Shown here piece after piece: positions 36,731-45,216 of a stretch of 64,000 nucleotides of DNA. Made by a program: the position numbers and the translations under genes. The notes beneath the pieces were generated by a model. The model saw only the letters and a list, made by a program, of their open reading frames with translations, was not told the DNA's origin and made no database searches. The DNA comes from Rhodonellum psychrophilum GCM71 = DSM 17998 (GTDB lineage Bacteria > Bacteroidota > Bacteroidia > Cytophagales > Cyclobacteriaceae), in assembly GCF_000381545.1 (NCBI RefSeq), contig NZ_KB906687.1, positions 62,001 through 126,000 of the forward strand. The letters run 5' to 3'. Each line of letters begins with the position of its first letter. Position 1 is the stretch's first letter.

Positions 36731-37705
36731 ATGAAAAAAATAGCAGTTTTTACATCTGGAGGTGATGCTCCCGGTATGAATGCCTGTATTCGCGCCGTGG
36801 TCAGAACCTCGATTTTTTACGGACTGGAGATCTATGGAATCAGCTATGGTTTCGATGGCATGATTAAGGGTGGGTTCAAAAGAATGCAATCCAATTCCGT
36901 CAGCAATATCGTCCAAAGAGGTGGAACAATCCTCAAATCTGCAAGAAGTGAAGAGTTCATGACCAAAGAAGGTCGTCAAAAAGCTTATGATCAATTAAAG
37001 GAGCATGAGATAGAGGGGGTCGTGGCCATAGGAGGAGACGGCACGTTTACCGGTGCAAAGGTGTTTTTTGAAGAATTCGGAATCCCCATCATTGGTTGCC
37101 CTGGCACCATTGACAATGACATCTATGGCACGGATTATACCATCGGTTTTGACACAGCAGTCAACACAGCGCTGGAAGCCATCGACAAAATCAGGGACAC
37201 GGCTGCGGCCCATGACCGGATTTTCTTTGTCGAAGTGATGGGTCGAGACAGTGGCTATATAGCCGTAGAGTGTGGCATCGGCGGTGGAGCAGAATTTGTA
37301 TTTGTCCCTGAAACCGAAACGGATCTGAAAAAAGTGGTGAAATCTCTAAAAAGCCTGAGAAAGTCCAAATCGTCCAGTCTTATCGTGGTTGCTGAAGGCG
37401 ATGAAGAAGGCACTGCCGAGTACATCATGGAAAAAGTGAAAGGAAAGCTAAACGATGCCGATAAAGAATTCAAAGTAACCACACTGGGTCATATCCAAAG
37501 AGGCGGGAACCCTACGGCCAGAGACAGGGTATTGGCTTCCCGTTGCGGAATGGCGGCAGTTGACGGTCTCATTGCGGGTAAATCCAACTGCATGGCGGGA
37601 GTTGTCAATGGAGATGTCATCTACACCCCTTTCGAGGATTGTATTGGCAAAACCAAACCACTAAAAGAAGACCATTTGAAACTGATTGAAATACTTAGTA
37701 TATAA
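36731..37705 (+). CDS. pfkA: ATP-dependent 6-phosphofructokinase
   Basis: 324 aa, PfkA type. ATP site FTSGGDAPGMNACIRA and AIGGDGTFTGA; fructose-6-phosphate site GCPGTIDNDIYGTDYTIGFDTA (catalytic Asp in TIDND), VEVMGRDSGYIAV, VAEGDEEG, and the C-terminal LGHIQRGGNPTARDRVLASR. The Gly and Asp of GGDGT match ATP-using enzymes rather than PPi-dependent ones. It commits fructose-6-phosphate to glycolysis. A small membrane protein follows 3 bases after the stop. Confidence 0.97.
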   Translation: MKKIAVFTSGGDAPGMNACIRAVVRTSIFYGLEIYGISYGFDGMIKGGFKRMQSNSVSNIVQRGGTILKSARSEEFMTKEGRQKAYDQLKEHEIEGVVAIGGDGTFTGAKVFFEEFGIPIIGCPGTIDNDIYGTDYTIGFDTAVNTALEAIDKIRDTAAAHDRIFFVEVMGRDSGYIAVECGIGGGAEFVFVPETETDLKKVVKSLKSLRKSKSSSLIVVAEGDEEGTAEYIMEKVKGKLNDADKEFKVTTLGHIQRGGNPTARDRVLASRCGMAAVDGLIAGKSNCMAGVVNGDVIYTPFEDCIGKTKPLKEDHLKLIEILSI

Positions 37706-37708
37706 AAA

Positions 37709-38077
37709 ATGGGGTTTATACCGATATTCATTACTCTTGGTGGTGCAGTGATGCTTTTTATGATGGTGGTCAACATGACCTTGAAAACCAAAAAAAACCA
37801 GGTGTTCAACCTGCAGGCCAAGGTTCTGGAGGAATTGCAAAAAATCGGGGAGCAAGGAAAGATGAACTTGAAGCTTGACCCCAATGATACAACAGCGCTG
37901 AAAGCCGTCTATATCCAAGTAAAAAACAATTTGGGAGAAAAGGATAAAGCAATTTTTGAAAAGGAAATCAAAAAACCTTTCCAAACCGCCAAACTCATCA
38001 AATCCCAATACAACGAACTCCTGAAAAGAAAACCCTATAGCATTGTAGCCAGGTTACTGGGCTACAATGCTATATGA
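37709..38077 (+). CDS. small single-pass membrane protein, unknown function
   Basis: 122 aa. One N-terminal membrane helix (IPIFITLGGAVMLFMMVVNMTL) is followed by a Lys/Gln/Glu-rich helical region with coiled-coil character and a basic end. I do not recognise a family. It starts 3 bases after pfkA and is probably co-transcribed. Its last 16 bases overlap the convergent miaA gene. Confidence 0.75.
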   Translation: MGFIPIFITLGGAVMLFMMVVNMTLKTKKNQVFNLQAKVLEELQKIGEQGKMNLKLDPNDTTALKAVYIQVKNNLGEKDKAIFEKEIKKPFQTAKLIKSQYNELLKRKPYSIVARLLGYNAI

Positions 38078-38973
38078 TTTCGGATTAAATTTTGGATTTC
38101 CAGATATTGGTCTGGGTGAAACCAATGTATTTGTTCATCCTTTTTGAACCAGGTCAATTGCCTTTTGGCATACCTTCTTGAATTTCTCTTTAAAAGCCTG
38201 ACCGCTTCTTCTTTGTCGTATTCCCCTTCGATATACCCAAAAATCTCGGAATATCCCACAGTTTGCAGGGCATTGAGGTGCCTGAAGGGATAAAGTCCTT
38301 CTGCCTCCTCAAAAAGCCCTTTTTCAATCATTTGATCCATTCTCAAATTGATCCTGGTATAAAGTTCCTCCCTGTCTCTTTTCAATCCTATTTTGATAAT
38401 TCCAAAAGGCCTAGGTTGTATTTTCTTTTCCCGAAAAGCACTGAAAGGCTTGCCCGTTCCCCTAAAAACTTCCAAAGCCCTCATTAATCGCTGGGGATTT
38501 TGAAGATCAACGGTTCGATAATACTCCGGATCACAGTTCAAAAGTTCTCTTTGAAGAGGTTCGATGCCTTCCGATTCAAAACTTTGGATCAATTCCCTGC
38601 GGATGTTTGGATCTACCGCATCAATATCATCAAATCCTTTACAAATGGCATCGACATATAGTCCTGAACCTCCCGTCATCACGACCAAATCGTGGCTTTC
38701 AAATAAGGTCTCCAAAAGAAAAAGTGTATCCCGCTCAAATTTTTTCACATCATACTCCTCGTGGATGGAGAGGGTATTGATAAAATGATGTCGGGCCATT
38801 TTCAGCTCTTCAGCAGAAGGCTTCGCTGTTCCCAATTCCATTTCTCTAAAAAATTGCCTACTATCTGAAGATATAATTTCAGTTTTGAAATTTTTAGCTA
38901 AATTAAGGCATAATTCAGTTTTCCCGACAGCCGTGGGACCTACGATTACCAATAGATGTTTATTTTTCTTCAC
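38062..38973 (-). CDS. miaA: tRNA dimethylallyltransferase
   Basis: 303 aa. P-loop VIVGPTAVGKTELCLNLA (residues 9-26), then IISSDSRQFFREMELGTAKPS, RHHFINTLSIHEEYDVKKFERD, VMTGGSGLYVDAI, and DLQNPQRLMRALEVFRGTGKPFS. It adds the isopentenyl group to A37 of tRNAs that read UNN codons. The C-terminal Arg-rich helix RLLKRNSRRYAKRQLTWFK binds tRNA. It is divergent from the response-regulator operon and overlaps the small membrane gene tail to tail. Confidence 0.97.
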   Translation of the reverse strand: MKKNKHLLVIVGPTAVGKTELCLNLAKNFKTEIISSDSRQFFREMELGTAKPSAEELKMARHHFINTLSIHEEYDVKKFERDTLFLLETLFESHDLVVMTGGSGLYVDAICKGFDDIDAVDPNIRRELIQSFESEGIEPLQRELLNCDPEYYRTVDLQNPQRLMRALEVFRGTGKPFSAFREKKIQPRPFGIIKIGLKRDREELYTRINLRMDQMIEKGLFEEAEGLYPFRHLNALQTVGYSEIFGYIEGEYDKEEAVRLLKRNSRRYAKRQLTWFKKDEQIHWFHPDQYLEIQNLIRNHIAL

Positions 38974-39027
38974 TAAAATTAGGTCAAAATCCTACTTATT
39001 GAATGGCCTCAAAAATACCAATAAAAC

Positions 39028-39774
39028 ATGACGAAAAACAAAAAGGTATTGATCGTGGACGATAATGCTTTGAATAGAAAAGTTTTCGAACACATCATTG
39101 GGCAAGTTTATTTTTATGAGACCGCCGAAAATGGGGTCGAAGCGATAGAGAAGGTAAAGGAAGGAGATTTTGACCTTATCCTGATGGATATTCAAATGCC
39201 TTTACTTGACGGCATTAGTGCTTTGAAAATAATAAAAGCGGAACAACTCACCAACAGTCCAGTCATTGCCATATCCGCCTATGCAAGCACAGCAGACCGC
39301 GACTATTTTCTTTCTGCTGGATTCGATGATTTTATTGCAAAACCGATAACACCAAGACAACTTTTGGAAACCATCGAAAACAATATCTTAAAAAACGGCT
39401 TTACTTTTGAAGACAGCCAAGGATTTGACGAGGACCTCATTTTGGATGAAACCGTAATCAACCAATTGATGAAGTACAATACCCTAGAAAACATCAAAAC
39501 CGTTTACCAAGATTTTTTGGACGAATCCTTTCGTTTGCTTACAGAAATCGACTTGTTAATAAAGGAAGAAAATTATCCAGAAATAGGGGAAAAAATACAC
39601 ATTATGAAAGGAAATTCAGGTACTTTGGGAGCGATGAAGATTTTTAATTTCACCAAAGCATTTGAGAAAAACATAAAAACCACCAATTTTGACAATATCT
39701 TTAGGGAATATTTAATTTTGGAAGGGCTCATCACTAGTTTTCAAGAACACCTCCAAGCAAAAAAAATGATTTGA
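39028..39774 (+). CDS. response regulator with fused HPt phosphotransfer domain
   Basis: 248 aa. Receiver domain residues 1-120: acidic pocket Asp11/Asp12, phospho-acceptor Asp54 in LILMDIQMP, Ser83 and Lys105 (IAKP). The C-terminal domain (about 140-245) is an HPt helix bundle with His191 in HIMKGNSGTLGA. There is no DNA-binding or enzymatic output, so it should relay phosphate between a hybrid kinase elsewhere and another receiver, perhaps the one encoded 3 bases downstream. It is the first gene of a five-gene operon. Confidence 0.92.
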   Translation: MTKNKKVLIVDDNALNRKVFEHIIGQVYFYETAENGVEAIEKVKEGDFDLILMDIQMPLLDGISALKIIKAEQLTNSPVIAISAYASTADRDYFLSAGFDDFIAKPITPRQLLETIENNILKNGFTFEDSQGFDEDLILDETVINQLMKYNTLENIKTVYQDFLDESFRLLTEIDLLIKEENYPEIGEKIHIMKGNSGTLGAMKIFNFTKAFEKNIKTTNFDNIFREYLILEGLITSFQEHLQAKKMI

Positions 39775-39777
39775 TCC

Positions 39778-40158
39778 ATGACGGAAAGTAAGAAAATATT
39801 GGTCGCTGAAGACAGTTCAGTGATTATCAACCTCACCAAGAATGTGTTGCTGTTTGAAAACTATTCCATTGCAGCAGTAAAAAACGGAAAGCAGGTTTTG
39901 GAAAAACTGGCCAATGAAGATTTTGATTTGATCCTGATGGACATCAACATGCCAGTGATGGATGGAATCGAATGCACAAAAGCCATTCGGGAACTTGAAG
40001 ATCCAAAAAAGGCAAGCGTCCCCATTGTGGCAATCACCGGGAATTATAAAAACTATACACTGGATGATTTCAAAAAAGCAGGCTTGAATGATTATGTCCA
40101 AAAACCTTTGGATTACGATTATTTATTGGCCACAGTAAGAAAACATCTTGAAAAGTAA
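39778..40158 (+). CDS. single-domain response regulator (CheY-like)
   Basis: 126 aa, receiver only: Glu11/Asp12 pocket, Asp55 in LILMDINMP, Thr87 (AITGN), Lys109 (VQKP). No output domain. It follows the receiver-HPt gene after 3 bases, which makes it a natural phosphorelay partner. The next gene is 9 bases on. Confidence 0.93.
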   Translation: MTESKKILVAEDSSVIINLTKNVLLFENYSIAAVKNGKQVLEKLANEDFDLILMDINMPVMDGIECTKAIRELEDPKKASVPIVAITGNYKNYTLDDFKKAGLNDYVQKPLDYDYLLATVRKHLEK

Positions 40159-40167
40159 TATTTCTCC

Positions 40168-40446
40168 ATGACCATAAAGTTCACAAAACATTTTCTGGAA
40201 AAACTCGAAAACCTTTTCGCAGCTTCGGATTATATTTTGAGGTACGAAAAGGGAAGTTTCAAATCCGGGTATTGTATTCTAAATGATAGCAAAATCGTCA
40301 TCATCAACAGGTATTATACCCTTGAGGGAAAAATCAACACCTTATTGGAAATCGTGAAAGAACTGAATTTCAATCCAAAGGATTTTGTGGACAAAAAAAA
40401 CCAAGATCTTCTTTCAGAACTCCAACAAACCGAATTGAAACTTTGA
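40168..40446 (+). CDS. conserved hypothetical protein, 92 aa
   Basis: 92 aa, alpha/beta, with no membrane segment. Notable pieces: HFLEKLENLFAASDYILRYEKGSFKSGYC and DSKIVIINRYYTLEGKINTLLEIVKEL. I do not recognise a characterised family. Its last four bases overlap the TTG start of the MBL hydrolase gene, which supports co-translation and a real gene. Confidence 0.8.
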   Translation: MTIKFTKHFLEKLENLFAASDYILRYEKGSFKSGYCILNDSKIVIINRYYTLEGKINTLLEIVKELNFNPKDFVDKKNQDLLSELQQTELKL

Positions 40447-41207
40447 AGGTAACATTTTTAGGGACAGGAACTTCCCAAGGCGTCCCAGTGATCGGCTGTG
40501 ATTGCCCGGTTTGCAGCTCTTTGGATTTTAGAGATAAAAGGTTCAGAACAGCCATTCACCTTGACATTGATGGGAAAAGTATTGTCATAGACACTGGCCC
40601 GGATTTCAGACAACAAATGCTTCGGGAAAAAATCAGCAGCCTGGACGCCATTCTTTACACCCATCAACACAAAGACCATACAGCAGGATTGGACGATATA
40701 CGTCCATATAATTTTTCTCAGAAAAAGGACATCCCCATCTACGGCACCAAGGAGGTATTGGAACAGATAAAAATGGAATTCTCCTACATCTTTCAGGAAG
40801 TAAAATACCCTGGAGTTCCAGCTGTCATTCCCAATGAAATCACCAAATCTCCATTTGTGGCGGAGGGAATATCGGTGATCCCTATAGAAGTACTCCATTA
40901 CAGATTGCCTGTATTGGGATTTCGATTCAAGGATTTCACCTATATCACGGATGCTAGTTTTATTTCGGAGAAAGAGATGCGAAAAATAAAAGGGACCAAA
41001 GTATTGGTTCTCAATGCCCTTCAGAAAGAATACCATATTTCCCACTTCACACTGGAAAAAGCCATCGAAATGGTAAATATCATCAAACCGGAGAGGGCAT
41101 TTTTCACCCACATTAGTCACAAACTCGGAAACCATAAAGAAGTCGAAGACAATCTTCCCGAAAACATCAAGCTTGCGTTTGATGGGCTAAAAATCCATAT
41201 TGACTGA
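40443..41207 (+). CDS. MBL-fold metallo-hydrolase, PhnP-like
   Basis: 254 aa from a TTG start at 40443 that overlaps the preceding stop (TTGA); there is no ATG alternative near the conserved N terminus. It opens VTFLGTGTSQGVPVIGC, and the cluster Cys19-x-Cys21-x2-Cys24 resembles the structural zinc site of PhnP. Metal motif THQHKDH (His74, His76, Asp78, His79), then ITDASFIS (metal-bridging Asp) and FTHISHKLG. PhnP-type enzymes cleave cyclic phosphate or phosphodiester bonds. The substrate is unknown. It shares one base with the following NFACT gene. Confidence 0.93.
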   Translation: MKVTFLGTGTSQGVPVIGCDCPVCSSLDFRDKRFRTAIHLDIDGKSIVIDTGPDFRQQMLREKISSLDAILYTHQHKDHTAGLDDIRPYNFSQKKDIPIYGTKEVLEQIKMEFSYIFQEVKYPGVPAVIPNEITKSPFVAEGISVIPIEVLHYRLPVLGFRFKDFTYITDASFISEKEMRKIKGTKVLVLNALQKEYHISHFTLEKAIEMVNIIKPERAFFTHISHKLGNHKEVEDNLPENIKLAFDGLKIHID

Positions 41208-42766
41208 TGCACTTCAATTTTCACTTTCTCAAATTTCTATGTCCAGCCCTCGAAGAGCGGTATCAGGGAATGGAAATCACCTCTTGCTTTTCACAAAACA
41301 AGAATGAGCTGATCATTGCCTGCAAAAAGGAGGAAGAAGGTTTTTATATTCGTGCGAATCTTTTGCCTTCGATTTCATGCTTGGGATTCCCAGATGATTT
41401 CAAAAGAGGCAAAAGAAATACCATTTCTTTATTCCCAGATCTCATCGGTCAGGTGATCCATTCCGTTCAGGTTGTGAATTTCGAAAGAGCTTTTATTATC
41501 GAACTTGAGAGTGGAGACAAGCTTTTGTTCAAACTTCACGGCACCCGTAGCAATGTTCTTTTTTACAAAATCGGGGAAGACCTCCCTAGTATTTTGTTCA
41601 GAAACGATTTGAGAGTGGACAGGGAGATTTCACTTTCCGAATTCCCGAAAAACTTTGATTTGGGAAATTCGAGATTTGAAAGTTTAGAGGGAAATGCCTC
41701 CCAGTTTTTGCCGACATTGGGAAAAATCCCAAGGGAATGGCTACAGTCACATGGCTATATCGATGCCGATCTTGAAGTGAAGTGGGCATTGATGCAGGAA
41801 TTATTGGACATGTTGGAAAGTCCTTTGTTTACGATCACCAAACGTGGAAAAGAGCATGTTTTAAGTTTATTACCGGAAGAAAACCCGATTTTCCAGACCG
41901 AAGATCCCATCCACGCATGCAATGCACTTTTTGGTTATTTGGTGGTTGTCCAAGCCTTTGATAAGGAAAAAAGCCATTGGCAAAAAATCTTTGAAGACCA
42001 GAGAAAAAAATCCATTGGGTACATTCAAAAAACCTCTCAAAAACTGGAGGATTTGATCAATGAAATCAGCCCTGCCCAGATCGCAGATGTGATCATGGCG
42101 AACCTTCACCAAATCGCTCCCAATCAAGAGGAAGTGCAGCTTTTCAATTTCTACACAGAAAAAGAGGAAACCATCAGGCTGAAAAGGGGGCAATCCCCGC
42201 AGAAGTTTGCAGAAAATCTATATCGCAAATCCAAAAACCGAAAAATAGAAATCAACCAACTTCATGAAAATCTGGAAGGGAAGCAATCCCTGGTAGAAAA
42301 TCTTGACCTGATGCTTTCCGAAATCAGTCCAATCAAAGAGTTCCGGGGACTGAGGGATTTCATAAAGAAACACAATCTGGTTGCACAGGAAAAAGAAAGC
42401 CAAGAACAAGTCCCTTTTAAACGATTCGATGTAGAGGGTTTTGAGGTCTTGGTCGGCAAGTCTGCTAAAGGAAATGATGAAATGCTCCGCAATTATGCCT
42501 GGAAAGAGGACCTTTGGCTGCATGCGAAAGATGTTTCTGGTTCTCATGTGCTCATAAAATTCAAATCGGGTATCCAATTCCCGAAATCGGTTATCGAGAG
42601 AGCAGCTGAACTGGCTGCCTATTACTCCAAAAACAAGAATGAGAGCTTGTCTGCGGTTATTTATACCCCTTCAAAGTATGTGAGGAAGGTAAAAGGTTCC
42701 GCACCTGGAGCTGTGATGGTGGCCAAGGAAAACATTCTCCTTGTTCCACCTAAAGGACCTTCCTAA
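41207..42766 (+). CDS. NFACT family RNA-binding protein (RqcH/NEMF-like, divergent N terminus)
   Basis: 519 aa. The C-terminal NFACT-R domain is clear: FEVLVGKSAKGNDEMLR, then DLWLHAKDVSGSHVLIK (435-451) and KYVRKVKGSAPGAVMV. The centre (about 260-390) is a long charged coiled coil. The N-terminal 200 residues are only loosely like NFACT-N and lack the usual opening signature. RqcH binds stalled 50S-peptidyl-tRNA and adds alanine tails in ribosome quality control. Whether this Bacteroidota form does so is unproven. The start ATG overlaps the MBL stop as TGATG, ending a coupled five-gene operon. Confidence 0.85.
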   Translation: MHFNFHFLKFLCPALEERYQGMEITSCFSQNKNELIIACKKEEEGFYIRANLLPSISCLGFPDDFKRGKRNTISLFPDLIGQVIHSVQVVNFERAFIIELESGDKLLFKLHGTRSNVLFYKIGEDLPSILFRNDLRVDREISLSEFPKNFDLGNSRFESLEGNASQFLPTLGKIPREWLQSHGYIDADLEVKWALMQELLDMLESPLFTITKRGKEHVLSLLPEENPIFQTEDPIHACNALFGYLVVVQAFDKEKSHWQKIFEDQRKKSIGYIQKTSQKLEDLINEISPAQIADVIMANLHQIAPNQEEVQLFNFYTEKEETIRLKRGQSPQKFAENLYRKSKNRKIEINQLHENLEGKQSLVENLDLMLSEISPIKEFRGLRDFIKKHNLVAQEKESQEQVPFKRFDVEGFEVLVGKSAKGNDEMLRNYAWKEDLWLHAKDVSGSHVLIKFKSGIQFPKSVIERAAELAAYYSKNKNESLSAVIYTPSKYVRKVKGSAPGAVMVAKENILLVPPKGPS

Positions 42767-42871
42767 ATTTTTGTTTTATTAAATCCGAATTATGCCCACG
42801 CAATTCTAATTCGGACTCGAGTTGCTTAAACCCCTGGTATGCAATACCATTTCTAAAAGGGTGGGTACAAA

Positions 42872-42906
42872 AAATCGGGACATGTTTTTTAAACATGTCC
42901 CGATTT
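42872..42906. terminator. terminator between the NFACT operon and pyk
   Basis: AAATCGGGACATGTTT (42872-42887) and AAACATGTCCCGATTT (42891-42906) with a 3-base loop: a 16-bp perfect stem. The T run on the minus strand is good, so it mainly serves pyk. Confidence 0.92.
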
Positions 42907-42935
42907 CAATTTTAATTCAAACTATTGTGCTTTTA

Positions 42936-44366
42936 TCAATCGACAACATGTACTTTCAACATGTTGGTTTTCCCTTTTGATTTCAATGGCATACTGGCTG
43001 TATTGATGATGATATCACCAGCATTGACATGTCCATTGTTTTTCAGTGTTTTTTCGATATCGGCAAAAGTCTCGTCGGTGGACACATTGCTTTCATAGTA
43101 AAAGGATCTCACTCCCCACACCAAACTCATCTGGGTTATCAATTGCTTGTTTCGGGTGAAAACAAAAATACTGGCCAAAGGTCGATGGGAAGCGATTCTG
43201 AAGCCCGTAAAACCTGAAGTGGTGATTCCCACGATTGCTTTTGCCTTTACGTTTCTGGAAAGTCTTGAAGCCATCAACAGCAAATTGTTACTTAGAAATG
43301 TCTCATCATCTTCCTCAATTTTGTAGAGGTTGTGGTAGACATCCGCATTGTTTTCTACGTAGGAAATAATGCTGCTCATGGCCTTCACTGAATTTACGGG
43401 ATAATTGCCAGATGCAGTCTCTGCAGAGAGCATCACGGCATCTGCGCCATCCAATACTGCTGTGGCGACGTCATTGGTTTCAGCTCTTGTAGGCCTTGGA
43501 TTCACGATCATACTCTCCAGCATCTGGGTAGCGATAATCACCGGCTTGCAAGCGATTTTGCATTTCTCCACCATTTTCTTCTGCCAAAGAGGGACCATTT
43601 CCATGGGTACTTCCACACCCAGGTCACCTCTTGCGACCATGATGGCGTCTGTTGCCTCTATGATCGCATCAATGTTATCCAGTGCCTCTGGCTTTTCTAT
43701 TTTTGCAACGATTTTACAAACCTTGCCAGCTTTTTTAATCCTTTCTCTCAAATCCAGGATATCCTCTGCAGAACGTACAAAAGAAAGGGCAATCCAATCC
43801 ACATCATTTTCCAACCCGAAGATCAAGTCTTCCAGATCTTTTTCCGTAAGGGAAGGTGCGGATACTTTTGTGTTGGGCAGGTTTATGCCTTTTCTGGATT
43901 TTAAGATCCCTCCATGAATGACTGTACAATTCACGTTTTTGCCATCTGTACTGACCACGACCAATTCAAGATTACCATCATCGATCAAGATACGGTCACC
44001 TGTGGAAACGTCGTTTGGAAGGTTTTGATAAACGGTGCTGACCAATTCAGCAGTTCCGATCACGGGATCGTTTGTAATGGTAATGGAATTTCCAGGGAGG
44101 ATTTCCACTCCATTGTTTTCGACCTCGCCCACCCTAATTTTGGGTCCTTGAAGATCTTGAAGAATCCCCAGATGGAGATTGTTTTCCTTATTGATTTTTC
44201 GGATTAGTTTGATGACCTCCGAATGACCTTTGTGATTGCCGTGAGAAAAATTCAGGCGAAAAACATTGGCTCCAGCTTTTGCCAAATTGATAAGTACTTC
44301 TTCGTTGTTAGAGGCAGGACCAACAGTAGCTAGAATCTTTGTTTTATTAAAGACGGTTACGCTCAT
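42936..44366 (-). CDS. pyk: pyruvate kinase
   Basis: 476 aa. TKILATVGPASNNEEVL and FRLNFSHGNHKGH open the barrel; GPKIRVG, KDLEDLIFGLENDVDWIALSFVRS, the catalytic Lys in IVAKIEKPEALDNID, MVARGDLGVEVP and ATQMLESMIVNPRPTRAETNDVA follow. It makes pyruvate and ATP from phosphoenolpyruvate. The C-terminal domain is complete. It is second in a unit with the IPExxxVDY gene, 14 bases apart. Confidence 0.98.
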   Translation of the reverse strand: MSVTVFNKTKILATVGPASNNEEVLINLAKAGANVFRLNFSHGNHKGHSEVIKLIRKINKENNLHLGILQDLQGPKIRVGEVENNGVEILPGNSITITNDPVIGTAELVSTVYQNLPNDVSTGDRILIDDGNLELVVVSTDGKNVNCTVIHGGILKSRKGINLPNTKVSAPSLTEKDLEDLIFGLENDVDWIALSFVRSAEDILDLRERIKKAGKVCKIVAKIEKPEALDNIDAIIEATDAIMVARGDLGVEVPMEMVPLWQKKMVEKCKIACKPVIIATQMLESMIVNPRPTRAETNDVATAVLDGADAVMLSAETASGNYPVNSVKAMSSIISYVENNADVYHNLYKIEEDDETFLSNNLLLMASRLSRNVKAKAIVGITTSGFTGFRIASHRPLASIFVFTRNKQLITQMSLVWGVRSFYYESNVSTDETFADIEKTLKNNGHVNAGDIIINTASMPLKSKGKTNMLKVHVVD

Positions 44367-44380
44367 GAGTAAATATTTTG

Positions 44381-44809
44381 TTAATAGGTTAAAAGATTTT
44401 CTTTTGATTTGATTTTGGACAAGTCCAGCTTCACCACATTTTGGATGAATAAGCTCGTGGAAAGTTGCTCAATATAAGCATTAATATTCAATTGGGAGGT
44501 CAAGTCCTGCAGCAGCAGGAAGTAATCCATGATTTTAAGTTCTGGAATTAGAAATAACGCATTTCCACCATCACTATAGGATCGGTTTTTCAACAACTGA
44601 ATAAACCCATGTTCTTTCTCAAGAATAAATTGGGATATTTTCAATTGTGGCTGATTTGTAAATTCCAACTCATAGTCTTTTGCTTTAACCAAGTTGATTC
44701 CCAAAGAATCATTGATTACCCAAGCCATTTTGTAATCCTTTAGTGGAGCCACAAAACCTAAAAGTTCAAAGTCAAATTCGGGTTCTACGAATAGTTTTGT
44801 TTTCTTCAT
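44381..44809 (-). CDS. IPExxxVDY family protein
   Basis: 142 aa. It carries the name-giving motif as LIPELKIMDYFLLLQ (about residues 86-100). The rest is a mixed alpha/beta domain with aromatic strands (DFELLGFVAPLKDYKMAWVIN). The family is a small Bacteroidota-restricted group of unknown function that commonly sits beside pyruvate kinase, as here. It is upstream of pyk on the minus strand and divergent from acpP. Confidence 0.88.
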   Translation of the reverse strand: MKKTKLFVEPEFDFELLGFVAPLKDYKMAWVINDSLGINLVKAKDYELEFTNQPQLKISQFILEKEHGFIQLLKNRSYSDGGNALFLIPELKIMDYFLLLQDLTSQLNINAYIEQLSTSLFIQNVVKLDLSKIKSKENLLTY

Positions 44810-44897
44810 TCAGGAAGAATTTTTCATGGACAAAGTTAAAAATAATCTTAGAACTTCTATCTTGCGAGAGAATATCTTGATTTAGTTGCCCAGTATT

Positions 44898-44929
44898 TTT
44901 GGCAATAAGGTTTTAAATATATTTCTTTG
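44898..44929 (+). promoter_or_regulatory. candidate promoter of the acpP-fabF-rnc operon
   Basis: TTTG at 44898-44901, a 20-base spacer, then TTTCTTTG at 44922-44929, which is 7 of 8 to TAnnTTTG. It lies 29 bases before the acpP ATG. Confidence 0.5.
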
Positions 44930-44958
44930 CACAGTGTTTAAATTAAACTGATCACAAA

Positions 44959-45195
44959 ATGTCTGAAATTGCACAAAAAGTAAAAGCCATTATCGTTGAT
45001 AAATTAGGCGTTGAGGAATCCGAAGTTACTCCCGAAGCTAGCTTCACAAACGATCTTGGTGCCGACTCTCTGGACACAGTAGAGCTCATCATGGAATTCG
45101 AAAAAGAATTCAACATTTCCATCCCAGATGATCAAGCTGAGCAAATTGGCACAGTTGGTCAGGCGATTAGCTATCTGGAAGCAAACGTAAAATAA
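44959..45195 (+). CDS. acpP: acyl carrier protein
   Basis: 78 aa, acidic, four-helix. The phosphopantetheine attachment site is Ser37 in [15 protein letters not shown]. Helix III motif [13 protein letters not shown] is standard. It carries growing acyl chains in fatty-acid synthesis. fabF follows after 21 bases and rnc directly after that, an order common in Bacteroidota. Confidence 0.98.
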   Translation: MSEIAQKVKAIIVDKLGVEESEVTPEASFTNDLGADSLDTVELIMEFEKEFNISIPDDQAEQIGTVGQAISYLEANVK

Positions 45196-45216
45196 GTAAT
45201 CACTCAAAATTCATTT

